Program-made: the position numbers and the translations under genes
Source: Levilactobacillus suantsaiihabitans
GTDB taxonomy: Bacteria > Bacillota > Bacilli > Lactobacillales > Lactobacillaceae
Direction: 5' to 3'
NCBI RefSeq assembly: GCF_004745505.1
Contig: NZ_RKLX01000017.1
Location: 1 to 59,901, forward strand
Length of the DNA: 59,901 bases
In this document: in pieces, positions 12,195 through 20,922 of the stretch
Position numbering within the stretch: position 1 is the first letter of the stretch
How the letters are laid out: each line of letters starts with the position of its first letter
The notes under the pieces: generated by a model
What the model saw: the letters and a program-made list of their open reading frames with translations, nothing else
Told to the model about the DNA's origin: nothing
Databases searched by the model: none

Positions 12195-12519
12195 AATGAC
12201 TATCCCCCAACCTTGATTACAGTGCTCATCTTTCGATTTTACCATATTTCTGAGCGAACTGAGAGTAATTACCTCAGCCGATTGTTAATTTCTTCACTAT
12301 AAGCGGTATTCTGCCGCCAATGAACTTTGACGAGGCGTTTAGCTTTACCTCAGTCGAAAAATGTTGCATGATAGGGTTGCGTTTTAAATGAACGGTCTTC
12401 ACCTCAAACAAACGTTCCAATTGCTATTTTTTGAAAATTTGGTAATGTAGTGGTATTGTTACTTTTTGTTCGGCGACCCTTGCTGATTGCCAACTAAGAC
12501 AGATATAGGAGGAAGCAAT
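12195..12519. promoter_or_regulatory. Divergent promoter region between relQ and spxH
   Basis: Gene-free 325 bases. On the plus strand TTGAAA (12431-12436) and TATTGT (12454-12459) are 17 bases apart and form a good vegetative promoter for spxH, leaving a leader of about 55 bases. A clear minus-strand promoter for relQ was not pinned down. Confidence 0.65.
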
Positions 12520-13170
12520 GTGTTAGAAGTCTATTTGTTCGTCAACCCGCTGGGAGCGCGCTGTATGCGTTCTGAGCGCAACATCATCCGGTTGGCCGAT
12601 CATCTGAATAGCAAGGTGTCATTTCAATTTGTTCCGCTGTTGAACCAGCAAACGGTGGCCCAGTCACTGGCGCCCCACCCGACGCTGGCGGAGCGCAACG
12701 CCCGCTTCAACGTGACCTACCAGGCCATCTTGGCGTACAAGGCCGCTTTGTTCCAGGGTAAACGGAAGGGCCGGAAGTTCTTGCTCAACATGCAGGACGC
12801 CGTTGTCAGTCAACACCAGACTTTTTCAGAGCAACTCACGTTAGAAATGGCCAAGAAGTGCCAGTTAGACCTCGACATGTTCACGGAAGACTGCCAATCC
12901 GATTTGGCGAAACAAGCCTTTCAAACGGACCAGAAATTGGCTGCCGAGATGAAGATCGAACAATCCTCATCGGCCGTCATCTTCAACTGCGACGTTTCCG
13001 ACTGCGGTCTCCTCTTAAACGATGTGACCTATGAATCCCTGTGTGACGTCTGCGAGAGTCAAGGCGTTGCCACGAAAGAAATGTTAATGGCTGAACCTAA
13101 TTATCAAACTAATGAACAGGCGACTTCATTAATGTTGGCAAACAATCAGTCTAATCTTCACGTATTATAA
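12520..13170 (+). CDS. spxH: ClpXP adaptor SpxH (YjbH family, DsbA-like)
   Basis: A thioredoxin-fold protein that in Bacillus delivers the regulator Spx to the ClpXP protease. The 216-residue protein starts FVNPLGARCMRSE, matching the family N terminus. The start is taken as GTG at 12520 after AGGAGG (12507-12512); the ATG one base earlier runs into a stop after two codons, and upstream codons lack a ribosome-binding site. The first cysteine of the usual CxxC is Gly here and only the second (GARC) remains, so a dithiol mechanism is unlikely. A strong terminator follows. Confidence 0.85.
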   Translation: MLEVYLFVNPLGARCMRSERNIIRLADHLNSKVSFQFVPLLNQQTVAQSLAPHPTLAERNARFNVTYQAILAYKAALFQGKRKGRKFLLNMQDAVVSQHQTFSEQLTLEMAKKCQLDLDMFTEDCQSDLAKQAFQTDQKLAAEMKIEQSSSAVIFNCDVSDCGLLLNDVTYESLCDVCESQGVATKEMLMAEPNYQTNEQATSLMLANNQSNLHVL

Positions 13171-13224
13171 GCCCTGATGAATCGTTTTACGTTAATTCAG
13201 TCACCTCATGACCCACGACGTCCT

Positions 13225-13262
13225 GCGTTGTAAAATCCCAGCGATTTTACAACGCTTTTTTA
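13225..13262 (+). terminator. Terminator after spxH
   Basis: Perfect 13-bp stem (13225-13237 with 13243-13255), 5-base loop, then seven T. Confidence 0.95.
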
Positions 13263-13345
13263 TTGACTACCTTTTGGTCCCCCAAAGTTTTTGGCCACCA
13301 TCCCCTGAAACGTCAAGGTTTTCACTACCAGAATTTACAACGATA

Positions 13346-13354
13346 TGGTATGAT
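13346..13354 (+). promoter_or_regulatory. Extended -10 promoter for the DegV gene
   Basis: TGG followed by TATGAT (13349-13354), 37 bases before the start codon. No good -35 is visible, as is usual for extended -10 promoters. Confidence 0.5.
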
Positions 13355-13390
13355 GAACCCAACTATTTTTGTTGACTGAAGGGAAAATTT

Positions 13391-14251
13391 ATGCGAACAG
13401 CTATTGTTACGGACACCGCCTCATATCTCAGCCCTGAACAGATCAAGCAATTTCACATCGTGGTTCTGCCCATCACCGTGATTCTGGGCGACCAGCAGTA
13501 TGCTGAGTCTAAGTTAAGCCTCAAAACATTTTACGATTACCTAAAGACCGACCAGGAATTACCGACGACCGCCCAAGTCTCACTGGGCCAAGTCGAAGAA
13601 GCCTACGACCGCCTGGCCAGTGAAGGCTACGACGAAATCATTTCGATTCATCTCTCCAGTGGTATCACCTCGTTCATGAGCAACCTCAAGATGTTTTGTC
13701 GCACCTACACCAAGGCCAAGATCTACCCGGTCGACTCTTTGGTCGCCAGTGCCGGTGAAGCCAACCTGTGCCTGTTAGCCGGCCAACTCGTGGCCAATGG
13801 CAATTCGGCAGCCGACATCGTCCCCCAACTGGAGGACCTGCGTGATACCATGGAAGTCTACTTTGCCGTGGACAACCTCAGTCATCTGGCGCGGACCGGC
13901 CGTTTGAGCAACCGTTCGGCCATCATTGGCAGCCTACTGAACATCAAGCCACTGCTGACCTTCAATGACGAAGGCAAGATTATCGCCATCGGTAAGGAAC
14001 GGACCATGAAGAAGGCCTTCCACTACATGACGACCAAGTTACAAGCCACGTTGGCGAAGGTAGACTATCCCCTGCTGGTCACGGTCATCAACGCCAACAA
14101 CGCTGAACTGGCCGATGACTGGACGGCGGCTTTGACAGAACAATTCCCCGAAGTCCGCGTGGTTCAAAGTCAACTCGGCCCCGCCATCAGTGTCCATACC
14201 GGCGAAAAGACCATGGGCCTGCTGTGGCAGCGTGACTGGCAGTCTTACTAA
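13391..14251 (+). CDS. DegV family fatty-acid-binding protein
   Basis: DegV (EDD-fold) proteins bind a fatty acid; in several Firmicutes they serve as FakB subunits presenting fatty acids to the kinase FakA. The 286-residue length is typical. Family features seen are the N-terminal IVTDTASYL, SIHLSSGIT, and the C-terminal-half segment HLARTGRLSNRSA. The ATG at 13391 follows GAAGGGA. It is monocistronic with its own promoter; no FakA gene is nearby. Which fatty acid it binds cannot be told. Confidence 0.9.
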   Translation: MRTAIVTDTASYLSPEQIKQFHIVVLPITVILGDQQYAESKLSLKTFYDYLKTDQELPTTAQVSLGQVEEAYDRLASEGYDEIISIHLSSGITSFMSNLKMFCRTYTKAKIYPVDSLVASAGEANLCLLAGQLVANGNSAADIVPQLEDLRDTMEVYFAVDNLSHLARTGRLSNRSAIIGSLLNIKPLLTFNDEGKIIAIGKERTMKKAFHYMTTKLQATLAKVDYPLLVTVINANNAELADDWTAALTEQFPEVRVVQSQLGPAISVHTGEKTMGLLWQRDWQSY

Positions 14252-14498
14252 CCTGACTGAAGGTTGAAAAATAAAGAAACTCACGACGTTAGGATTAGTT
14301 GTTGACCGCGTCATAGCGGGAACTGGCCGCCTACCGTTCGCCAAAGTGGTGGTTGCCATAACCATTGGTTTAACCCTTGGTAGCAAGCAACTTATCAGCT
14401 GGTCGCCGACCAACACAAGGTTACTGATAACCGTCACCTTGTCGAGTTCAGTCAGGGATGACCCCAGTGAGGTGGAAAACCGCCCTCAGACTGGAGCC

Positions 14499-14572
14499 GT
14501 TCCCCAGATCAGGCCTCACCCTAGACTGACGCAGGTCCCCAGTTCCACCAATTTTAGGTGTCAGAACACCGC
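14499..14572. repeat. Dispersed repeat B, copy 1
   Basis: About 74 bases that align with 18018-18090, and in the core with 24230-24258. The conserved core contains ATTTTAGGTGTCAGAACACC (14551-14570), which can fold as GGTGT/ACACC around a 4-base loop. It lies 3' of the minus-strand pepF. Confidence 0.75.
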
Positions 14573-14618
14573 TTTTGCAGCAACACTATCTTCACTCCTT
14601 ACGAAACTAACAACAAAC

Positions 14619-14668
14619 AAAAAGATTGATCACCAATGGTATAAACATCGGTGGCCAATCTTTTTTTC
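14619..14668. terminator. Bidirectional terminator between degV and pepF
   Basis: Arms of 18 bases (14621-14638 and 14646-14663), mostly paired, flanked by A5 on the left and T7 on the right, so it can serve both converging genes. Confidence 0.85.
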
Positions 14669-14739
14669 GTAAAAATTTCTTAAATTCAGTCCTCAGCCGG
14701 TCACCAATCCACTCGTCAGTTCATTAGTAAGGGTGACGG

Positions 14740-16557
14740 CTACTTTTTCAAGTCACGCGCCAACTGGCTGAATTCGGCTAACCGATCGTCGAACGTCTTA
14801 AAGGCCGTTTGGAGGTAATCCGGTTGGGTCATGTCGACCCCGGCACGTTTCATGACGTCCAGTGGCAAGGCCGAGCTGCCGGACTTCAGGTAAGTCAGGT
14901 AAGCATCGCGCTTGGCCGGGTCGCCACTCAAGATGCGTTGTGACAACGTGGTGGCCGCCGCAAAGCCCGTGGCGTATTGATAGACGTAGTAGTTGTAATA
15001 GAAATGCGGAATCCGGGTCCATTCATCCGCAATCTGCGGATCCGAGATGACCCCGTCGCCGTAGTAGCGGTGGTTCAAGTCGCCATAGAACTTGCTCATG
15101 AAGTCCGCGGTCAACGTTTGCCCACCGGCGGCTTGTTGGTGAATGTAATCTTCGAACTCAGCGAATTGCGTTTGCCGGTAGACCGTGCCCTTAAAGCCAT
15201 CCAAATAATGGTTCAAGACATAGGCGCGCACCTTAGGATCCGTTTGCGTCTTCAACAGGTAGTCCGTCAGTAAGTTTTCGTTGGTCGTCGAGGCAATTTC
15301 CGCCACGAAGATCGAGTAATCGCCGTACTGGTACGGTTGGTTGGTCCGGGTGTAGTGACTGTGCATGCTGTGGCCCATTTCGTGAACCAGCGTGAACAGG
15401 CTTTCCAGACTATCTTGCCAGTTGAGTAAGATGTACGGCTTGGTGTCATACATCCCGCCAGAATAGGCGCCGGTCCGCTTGCCCTGATTTTCGACCACGT
15501 CAATGGCGCGGCCATCAAACATCTTCTGGACGTTGGCCACGTAATCGGGGCCCAAGACGTTTAAGGCCTTGAGTGCCTCTTGTTGCGCGTCTTCATAGGT
15601 GTAGCGCAGGCTCGGTTCCCCGGTGATCGGCGTGTACAGGTCGTACATGTGCAATTCGGGCAGACCGAGGATTTCCTTACGCAGGTTGACGTATTGGTGC
15701 AGCGAGTCCAAATGGTCATTGACGGTCCGGACCAATGTATCATACACCACCGCCGGCACGTTGTTAGCACTCATGGCCGCATCCCGGGCGCTGTCATAAT
15801 GACGAATCTGGGCGTTGAAATTGTGCGTTTTGACCTCACTAGCCAGCGTTGAGGCAAAGGTATGCCGGAACTGCTGATAAACGCTGTAGAGGGCCTTAAA
15901 GGCCTGTTCACGGACGGCTGGGGTGGTCGACTCCAGCAAGACGCCATAGAGACCTTCCGACAACCGAACGTCATTGCCCTGCTCGTCTTGGACGACCGGG
16001 AACTTCAAATCGGCATCACTCAACACGCTGTAGGTCTTAGAAGACGCCGCAAAAATGTCACTGGCGCCAGCTAACAGCTTTTCTTCTGTCGCCGATAAGG
16101 TGTGGGCCCGGCGCTTACCCAAGACATCAAAGAGATGTTGATAGGCCGCGAGTTTAGGTTCGGCGTCAATCAGTTGTTGTAAAGCGTCGGCGTCCAATGC
16201 CAAGACCTCGGGTTCAAACCAAGAGACCGCCGCACTGACCGTCGCCACCAGGCTTTCGGCTTGACCCATCAAGGCCTGGGCGTCCGCGTTACCGGTATCC
16301 TGATCGTTTTTCAGGGAGGCATACACGTACAGCCGTTCCAGCTGCCGGTTCAAGTCCAAATAAGCCGTGGTGACCTGGTACAGGTCCGCACCACTCTTGG
16401 CCAGATGACCTTTCAATTGGGCCACCTGGTCGGCTTGCGTCTTCACGGTCGTCAGCGCCGTTTGAAAGGCCGCGTCGTCAGGGTAGATCGTGGTGAGGTC
16501 CCAGGTCAAAGCCGTCGGTACCGCCGCACGTTTTGGAATTTGTTTCAAATTTCTCAT
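14740..16557 (-). CDS. pepF: Oligoendopeptidase F
   Basis: Cytoplasmic zinc metallopeptidase (M3B) that cuts internal bonds of oligopeptides, part of peptide nutrition and turnover in lactic acid bacteria. The 605-residue protein has the HExxH motif in LVHEMGHSMHSHY at about residues 385-397, with the downstream glutamate in FVAEIASTTNE. Start choice: AAAGGAGG directly abuts the ATG at 16557, which is too close; the in-frame TTG at 16548 sits about 8 bases from it and is a plausible true start (602 residues). Single gene, with terminator shared with degV. Confidence 0.95.
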   Translation of the reverse strand: MRNLKQIPKRAAVPTALTWDLTTIYPDDAAFQTALTTVKTQADQVAQLKGHLAKSGADLYQVTTAYLDLNRQLERLYVYASLKNDQDTGNADAQALMGQAESLVATVSAAVSWFEPEVLALDADALQQLIDAEPKLAAYQHLFDVLGKRRAHTLSATEEKLLAGASDIFAASSKTYSVLSDADLKFPVVQDEQGNDVRLSEGLYGVLLESTTPAVREQAFKALYSVYQQFRHTFASTLASEVKTHNFNAQIRHYDSARDAAMSANNVPAVVYDTLVRTVNDHLDSLHQYVNLRKEILGLPELHMYDLYTPITGEPSLRYTYEDAQQEALKALNVLGPDYVANVQKMFDGRAIDVVENQGKRTGAYSGGMYDTKPYILLNWQDSLESLFTLVHEMGHSMHSHYTRTNQPYQYGDYSIFVAEIASTTNENLLTDYLLKTQTDPKVRAYVLNHYLDGFKGTVYRQTQFAEFEDYIHQQAAGGQTLTADFMSKFYGDLNHRYYGDGVISDPQIADEWTRIPHFYYNYYVYQYATGFAAATTLSQRILSGDPAKRDAYLTYLKSGSSALPLDVMKRAGVDMTQPDYLQTAFKTFDDRLAEFSQLARDLKK

Positions 16558-16613
16558 CCTCCTTTAACATTGCATAGCAACATTTTACCACTTTTCCCCT
16601 GACTGTTGGACCA

Positions 16614-17708
16614 TCAGCCCAGCTTTTTCTCATCATTTTCTAACCATGCAGTGTAATCCGCGGCCCATTGCGGTTGGGCGAGCACCCGCCAGCCGTTGGG
16701 AATCCGCTGAAGAAAGTGGCCGGCAACCAGATCAGCCAGCAAGTCGGCCAAGGCACGATTCACCAACTGGGGCCCCTGAAACCGTATGGCCGTGGTCGTT
16801 CCGCCGACCAATCGAAAGGCCTCCTCCCCCAGTCGCCGGGCCGTGGCCAGTGAAAAGCGAACGTGTTCAAAGAGCCAGGCGGCCACCACGATCCGCCACA
16901 ACAGGACGCCCCGACCGAACAGTGGTGGCGTCACTTGCGTCGTCACCAGGCTCTCGGGAAACCCGGCCAGATGGTGTCCCGTCAAATACACCGCCGTTTG
17001 CAGGGGCTGCAATACGGTCGACGAGCGGCGCAGGTCCCGGTCTAGTTCCCAACGAAAACGCGCCAGGTTGGGGTCCGGCCACCATTGTCGCCGTTGCGGT
17101 CCGCGCACCAACATCGCTAGCGACGTGACCCAGGTCTGTTGGCACTGATAGTCGCCAGTCACCGCCTGGCAAATGTGGTGGTCGACGCGCAACCGTTGGC
17201 GGTCAACGTCCCAGAAGAGCAGACACAAGCCCCACCCCTTCAACCAGCCGGCAAAGCGATCGATCAAGCCCCAGCCCAATTGTTGTTGGGCATAGCGTTT
17301 GCCCAAAAGCCAAAACGGATACGCCCCCACCTTACGGTAACCCTGCGTCCGTTGAGCCACGTCATCGCGACTAATGGGGCTGCATTGAAACTCTAACGCA
17401 ATGGCCTGTGGCTGATGGGCGATCCAGCAGTCGGCGCGTTGCTGAATCGTCGGCAAGATCCGCTCCAACGTCACGGTCCCCCAGTCCGCAAAAAACGCGG
17501 CCAACTGGCGTTTCCCCTGCACGTGTTGGGCCGTCTCTCCTTCGCCTGGATACGTACAGGGTGCCGCGGGGCGGTGGGCAAAGTACGGCTGGACCCGGGT
17601 TCCCTTATGTAACACCACGCGCTGCCCACAGGCCGGGCACACGTAACTCCCACCCCGTTGGGCATTCTTGGCATCCACTAGAACCGTATCAAGCTTAGCA
17701 ATCAACAT
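16614..17708 (-). CDS. coiA: Competence protein CoiA
   Basis: CoiA-family protein, needed in streptococci for recombination of DNA taken up by transformation. The 364-residue product has an N-terminal zinc-finger-like CPACGQRVVLHKG followed by PYFAHRP, then the family nuclease-like core ALEFQCSPISRDDVAQRT and YPFWLLG near residues 130-165. The start is ATG 17708 (MLIAKLDTVL), with AAAGGGGGA ahead of it; an earlier in-frame ATG lacks a ribosome-binding site. In the usual genomic order coiA precedes pepF, as here. No competence box was recognised upstream. Confidence 0.85.
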   Translation of the reverse strand: MLIAKLDTVLVDAKNAQRGGSYVCPACGQRVVLHKGTRVQPYFAHRPAAPCTYPGEGETAQHVQGKRQLAAFFADWGTVTLERILPTIQQRADCWIAHQPQAIALEFQCSPISRDDVAQRTQGYRKVGAYPFWLLGKRYAQQQLGWGLIDRFAGWLKGWGLCLLFWDVDRQRLRVDHHICQAVTGDYQCQQTWVTSLAMLVRGPQRRQWWPDPNLARFRWELDRDLRRSSTVLQPLQTAVYLTGHHLAGFPESLVTTQVTPPLFGRGVLLWRIVVAAWLFEHVRFSLATARRLGEEAFRLVGGTTTAIRFQGPQLVNRALADLLADLVAGHFLQRIPNGWRVLAQPQWAADYTAWLENDEKKLG

Positions 17709-17767
17709 CGTCAGTCCCCCTTTACAGAACAACTCCGTAAAGCGGGCGGGATTATTTTAAATTGGTG

Positions 17768-17943
17768 AAAAAAATGAGTCTGGGAAAGCCTCCCAGGCTG
17801 GTTCGCGTCACCTTTACCTAGCTGAAACGTGCGCCAGAAGGCAGCCGGTTCCGCTTAAAACTGCTAAGCAACCCATCCAAGCCCGGAATTATTCGCTTAG
17901 CAGCCTTAATACTCGCCGGCTAATCGCCTTTTGCCCCACTCTC
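17768..17943 (-). repeat. Structured intergenic element A, copy 1
   Basis: About 133 bases (17811-17943, read on the minus strand) align with 47685-47816 read on the plus strand; a terminator hairpin follows in both. Inner hairpin arms CTGCTAAGC (17895-17903, minus strand) and GCTTAGCAG (17861-17869) pair perfectly. The other copy has a C-G pair where this one has G-C. The outer 15-base arms pair at 11 positions plus one wobble. The 3' end is a terminator (17777-17799, then seven T). Confidence 0.8.
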
Positions 17944-17944
17944 G

Positions 17945-17979
17945 AAAAAAATAGAGCCTGAGATTTTCACTCAAGCTCT
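17945..17979 (-). terminator. Terminator-like hairpin downstream of trmB
   Basis: Ten-base arms 17953-17962 and 17970-17979 with one G-U pair, followed on the minus strand by seven T broken once. It lies about 150 bases after trmB, between repeat B2 and element A1. Confidence 0.65.
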
Positions 17980-18017
17980 AAAAACAGGTTCACTTAATCT
18001 TCGTAGACCAGGGGGTG

Positions 18018-18127
18018 TTCCCCAGAACGGGACCACCCTAGCCTGATGCAGGTGCCTGGTTTCACTAATTTTAGGTGTCAGAACACCGCTGTTACGGCAA
18101 TCAACACGTTAATTTTAGATTCAACCT
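18018..18127. repeat. Dispersed repeat B, copy 2
   Basis: Aligns with copy 1 over 18018-18090 and with copy 3 over about 18059-18127. Contains the GGTGT-CAGA-ACACC hairpin core (18074-18087). It ends at the trmB stop codon. Confidence 0.75.
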
Positions 18128-18775
18128 TTACTTCTCCGTCGGAAAATGGGCGATGACCTGGTAAATTGGGCCCTTAGCGGAGAACTTTTGCTCGTATTCC
18201 GTCTGGATGTCCTCTACCCCATCGGTTGCGGCGTGCAGGTCCAACCAGACGCCGTCAAAGACCATGCCGAAGTTATTCAGACTGCCTAAAGAGTATTCGA
18301 ACAAGCCCCGGTTATCAGTCTTGAACTGTAGCGACCCGGCCGGCTGTAAGACGTCGGCGTAGTGGGCCAAGAACACGGGGGAGGTCAAGCGGCGTTTGGT
18401 ATGACGCTTCTTGGGCCACGGATCAGAAAAGTTCAGGTACAGGCCGGCAACTTCACCTGGGGCAAAGAACGTGTTAACGGCCTCGCCATCGGTGTGAACC
18501 AACTGAATATTGGTCAACTCACTGGCCACGACCTTCTTCAAGGCGGCCGCAATCACGGAAAATTGGATCTCAATGCCGATAAAGTTGCGGTCGGGATGTT
18601 GCCGGGCCATCTCCACGATGAATTGGCCCTTCCCGGTACCGATTTCGACAAACAGGGGTTGCTCTTTCGGAAAGCGGCTTTGCCAGTTGCCCTTCAAGGG
18701 TTCGGGTTGTTCCACCAGTTTATCGGGATGTTCGGCCACATAGTCCTTGGCCCACGGTTTATTACGCACACGCAT
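18128..18775 (-). CDS. trmB: tRNA (guanine-N7-)-methyltransferase
   Basis: Methylates guanine 46 in the tRNA variable loop using S-adenosylmethionine. The 215-residue length is standard. The SAM-binding motif VEIGTGKGQFIVEMA is near residues 42-56; NFSDPWPKKRHTKRRL and the C-terminal TEYEQKF are typical TrmB motifs. ATG 18775 follows GAGGAGGAA. It is separated by 66 bases from the phosphotransferase gene upstream on the same strand. The two are neighbours in many lactobacilli (ytmP-trmB order), so co-transcription is likely. Confidence 0.96.
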   Translation of the reverse strand: MRVRNKPWAKDYVAEHPDKLVEQPEPLKGNWQSRFPKEQPLFVEIGTGKGQFIVEMARQHPDRNFIGIEIQFSVIAAALKKVVASELTNIQLVHTDGEAVNTFFAPGEVAGLYLNFSDPWPKKRHTKRRLTSPVFLAHYADVLQPAGSLQFKTDNRGLFEYSLGSLNNFGMVFDGVWLDLHAATDGVEDIQTEYEQKFSAKGPIYQVIAHFPTEK

Positions 18776-18841
18776 GGTAAAATTCCTCCTCTAATCACAA
18801 CGGCGGGCGCAAGGTTCACCCCCGCTCCCGCCGACGTTGTT

Positions 18842-19633
18842 CTAATCAGTGACTGACTCACGTGTCAGTTTCTCTAGTAAAATTAAGTGTTGATTCATAA
18901 TTTGGAAGCGTTGTTGGTGAAAACTCTCCGCAATCACACTCAGACAGTGGACGCGGGCATACCAGTTCACCCGAGCGGTCAAATCGGCCGTCGTCGTTTC
19001 ACCATAATCCTGTAGCCAACGTTGCCATTCCTCTAACGGCACGTACTCACAGAGTAAAGCACCGAGGTCAAAGGCGGGATCCGCAAAGGTCGCGGCATCC
19101 CAATCGACTAGGTACAGCCGTTGGCGGTCGGACAACAACCAATTCTTATGGTTTAAATCACCATGACAAACTTCATAGTGCGTCTTGGGCAGTTGTGGTT
19201 GCTCACTTTGCAGCGTCGCAAACGCCGATTGAATCAGCGGATGTTGCCGCAAGTCAGCGGCTAAGGCTGGCTGTAAGCGAGTCAACAACTGGGCGGGCGT
19301 GGTAAATCGTCCGCCGACTTTTAATAACATATCATGCAGCAAGTGGGAATGATGGACCCGGTGGATTAGCCGGGCGACCCGCTGTTCGCGCATTTCACTG
19401 CGCTGAAGCGTGCGGCCGTTCAGCCATTCCTGCGCCGTCATCACGTCGCCGGTCGCCAAGCGCTTGGTCCAGACCAGCCGCGGCGTGATACCCTCCATCG
19501 AGAGCGCCGCTAGAAACGGTGACGCGTTTTGTTTTAAGAACACTTTTTGTGACGCCTTGGTCCCCATATAGGCCGTACCGGTATTACCGCCCAGCGGATA
19601 CAAGCTCCAACCGTCACTAAGATCTAGTGCCAT
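18842..19633 (-). CDS. Aminoglycoside/choline-kinase-like phosphotransferase
   Basis: Protein-kinase-fold phosphotransferase of the APH/choline kinase superfamily. The 263-residue protein has the Brenner-type catalytic motif HGDLNHKNWLLS and the metal-binding VDWDAATFADPAFDLG. It matches the YtmP-like family next to trmB in Firmicutes; the substrate is unknown and there is no reason to think it gives drug resistance. The start is ATG 19633 (MALDLSDGW), 10 bases after AGGAGG; the in-frame GTG at 19642 is too close to that site. Confidence 0.85.
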   Translation of the reverse strand: MALDLSDGWSLYPLGGNTGTAYMGTKASQKVFLKQNASPFLAALSMEGITPRLVWTKRLATGDVMTAQEWLNGRTLQRSEMREQRVARLIHRVHHSHLLHDMLLKVGGRFTTPAQLLTRLQPALAADLRQHPLIQSAFATLQSEQPQLPKTHYEVCHGDLNHKNWLLSDRQRLYLVDWDAATFADPAFDLGALLCEYVPLEEWQRWLQDYGETTTADLTARVNWYARVHCLSVIAESFHQQRFQIMNQHLILLEKLTRESVTD

Positions 19634-19701
19634 GCGTGCCACCCCTCCTCGATTTGTCAGCTATTATTAATTCTATGGGGAAATGGCGGCCACGTCAAGC
19701 C

Positions 19702-20922
19702 TTATTTTTGGTCCGCGCGTGCTAACCGGTGCGGCGTATAGATTCGCGCCAAGTACCAAACTTCAACGACCTCGACTGCAAGCGTGATCCCCGCCGTCAT
19801 CAGGTGCGGATTGGCGATCACCACGACCACCCACAGGAGTAGCGCCGTGGTGCTTAAGATCAGCGTGACCAGCTTAACGAAGTTCTTGAGTCGCAGCGCT
19901 GGCAAGACGGGATAGACGTGCGTGAAGACCACGTCATCGTATTGCTGGAAGAACGGCAGGAGCTGAAAACCAATCAGGTAGATGAACAGAGCCGCGAGGA
20001 TGACTGGCAGCCACTCACCCCGCACAAAGTACAGGAGCAACATGCCAATCACCGTCAAGCGGACCACCAACCCACTGAAGTCGGTCCCCCGCACCATGCC
20101 GCGGCTGAACAGGTACAAGTAGGTTTGACTGTGGATAGGTTTAATGCCCTTGAACAGCCAATCCAGATACCGCCGGCGTTTGATGGTTCCAGACACCATC
20201 GGCACTTCCGTAAACATGTTAAAGAAGCGATAGATGCCCAGCATCCGATTATCCTCGATCTTGATCTGTTCTCGCCACCGAATCTGTTGGCTCTGCCAGT
20301 GTTGCCGTTCCCAAACGGCCACGGCGCCATCAGCAACCAGCGCTAGGAGCAGTCCCACGTATGGACTCAGCCACACGCCACTGGCGACCACGACGATGGC
20401 CAACAGCCACTTGAACGGCCATTGGTTCATCCGCCGTTGGCCGGTGACCTGATAGACACTGGCCAAATCGAGGCGCAACAGGCTGTCTTTTAAGACGACC
20501 TGTGCGAGCGCTAAGACCAGCACCTGTGGCAACGTCCAGCCCAAGGCGACACTTAGAAACGGTGCCAAGATGAACAACGCAATCAGTTGCGTACACTGCG
20601 CCAAGAATTGGCTGTAACGCCGCGCCGCCACTAGATAGGCGTGCATCGCCCGTTCCCGTGGCAACAAGAAGACCCGGTCGGCATCTTCAATCAGCGTGGC
20701 AAACCGGCCAATCTGCGCGACGATTACCAGCACCAATAACACCACTAACGGTGCCCACCAGAGGCCGGCTTTCAACGTTTTCAAGACATTGGAGTAGCCC
20801 CAACCCAGGCCCCCCAAGAAGAACAGTAAGGCAAAGACGAAAAAGTCATTGAAGACCAACCGCAAATACTTGGCCATTTCCCGGAGATGGCGTTGCAGTC
20901 GGGTTTTAAATAGCCCCGTCAT
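19702..20922 (-). CDS. ecsB: ABC transporter permease EcsB
   Basis: Membrane subunit of the Ecs ABC transporter, which in Bacillus affects regulated membrane proteolysis, secretion and competence. The 406-residue protein has several hydrophobic segments, with an early one (FVFALLFFLGGLGW) and further ones in the middle and C-terminal half. It overlaps ecsA by four bases, so the two are translated together. The N-terminal LQRHLREMAKYLRLVFNDFFVF is typical of EcsB. The transported substrate is unknown. Confidence 0.9.
   Translation of the reverse strand: MTGLFKTRLQRHLREMAKYLRLVFNDFFVFALLFFLGGLGWGYSNVLKTLKAGLWWAPLVVLLVLVIVAQIGRFATLIEDADRVFLLPRERAMHAYLVAARRYSQFLAQCTQLIALFILAPFLSVALGWTLPQVLVLALAQVVLKDSLLRLDLASVYQVTGQRRMNQWPFKWLLAIVVVASGVWLSPYVGLLLALVADGAVAVWERQHWQSQQIRWREQIKIEDNRMLGIYRFFNMFTEVPMVSGTIKRRRYLDWLFKGIKPIHSQTYLYLFSRGMVRGTDFSGLVVRLTVIGMLLLYFVRGEWLPVILAALFIYLIGFQLLPFFQQYDDVVFTHVYPVLPALRLKNFVKLVTLILSTTALLLWVVVVIANPHLMTAGITLAVEVVEVWYLARIYTPHRLARADQK

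Larger units (their letters stand above)
14252..14739. other. Gene-free region with repeat copies between degV and pepF
   Basis: No convincing gene in 488 bases. It holds a copy of the short repeat called B here (14499-14572), a short stretch at about 14322-14345 similar to 53918-53945, and a bidirectional terminator at the pepF end. Confidence 0.7.
17709..18127. other. Gene-free region holding structured element A1 and repeat B2
   Basis: No gene in 419 bases between coiA and trmB. From trmB toward coiA it holds repeat B copy 2, a terminator hairpin and structured element A1 with its own terminator. The coiA promoter must lie in the last 60 bases (17709-17767); no clear match was found. Confidence 0.7.

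Noticed and set aside
14346-14672. Small plus-strand gene between degV and pepF
   Set aside because: Its frame crosses repeat B and the bidirectional terminator, and it lacks a ribosome-binding site.
17768-17943. Element A as a tRNA or other standard stable RNA
   Set aside because: No cloverleaf, no match to 6S, tmRNA, RNase P or SRP features; only the hairpins and terminator can be supported.
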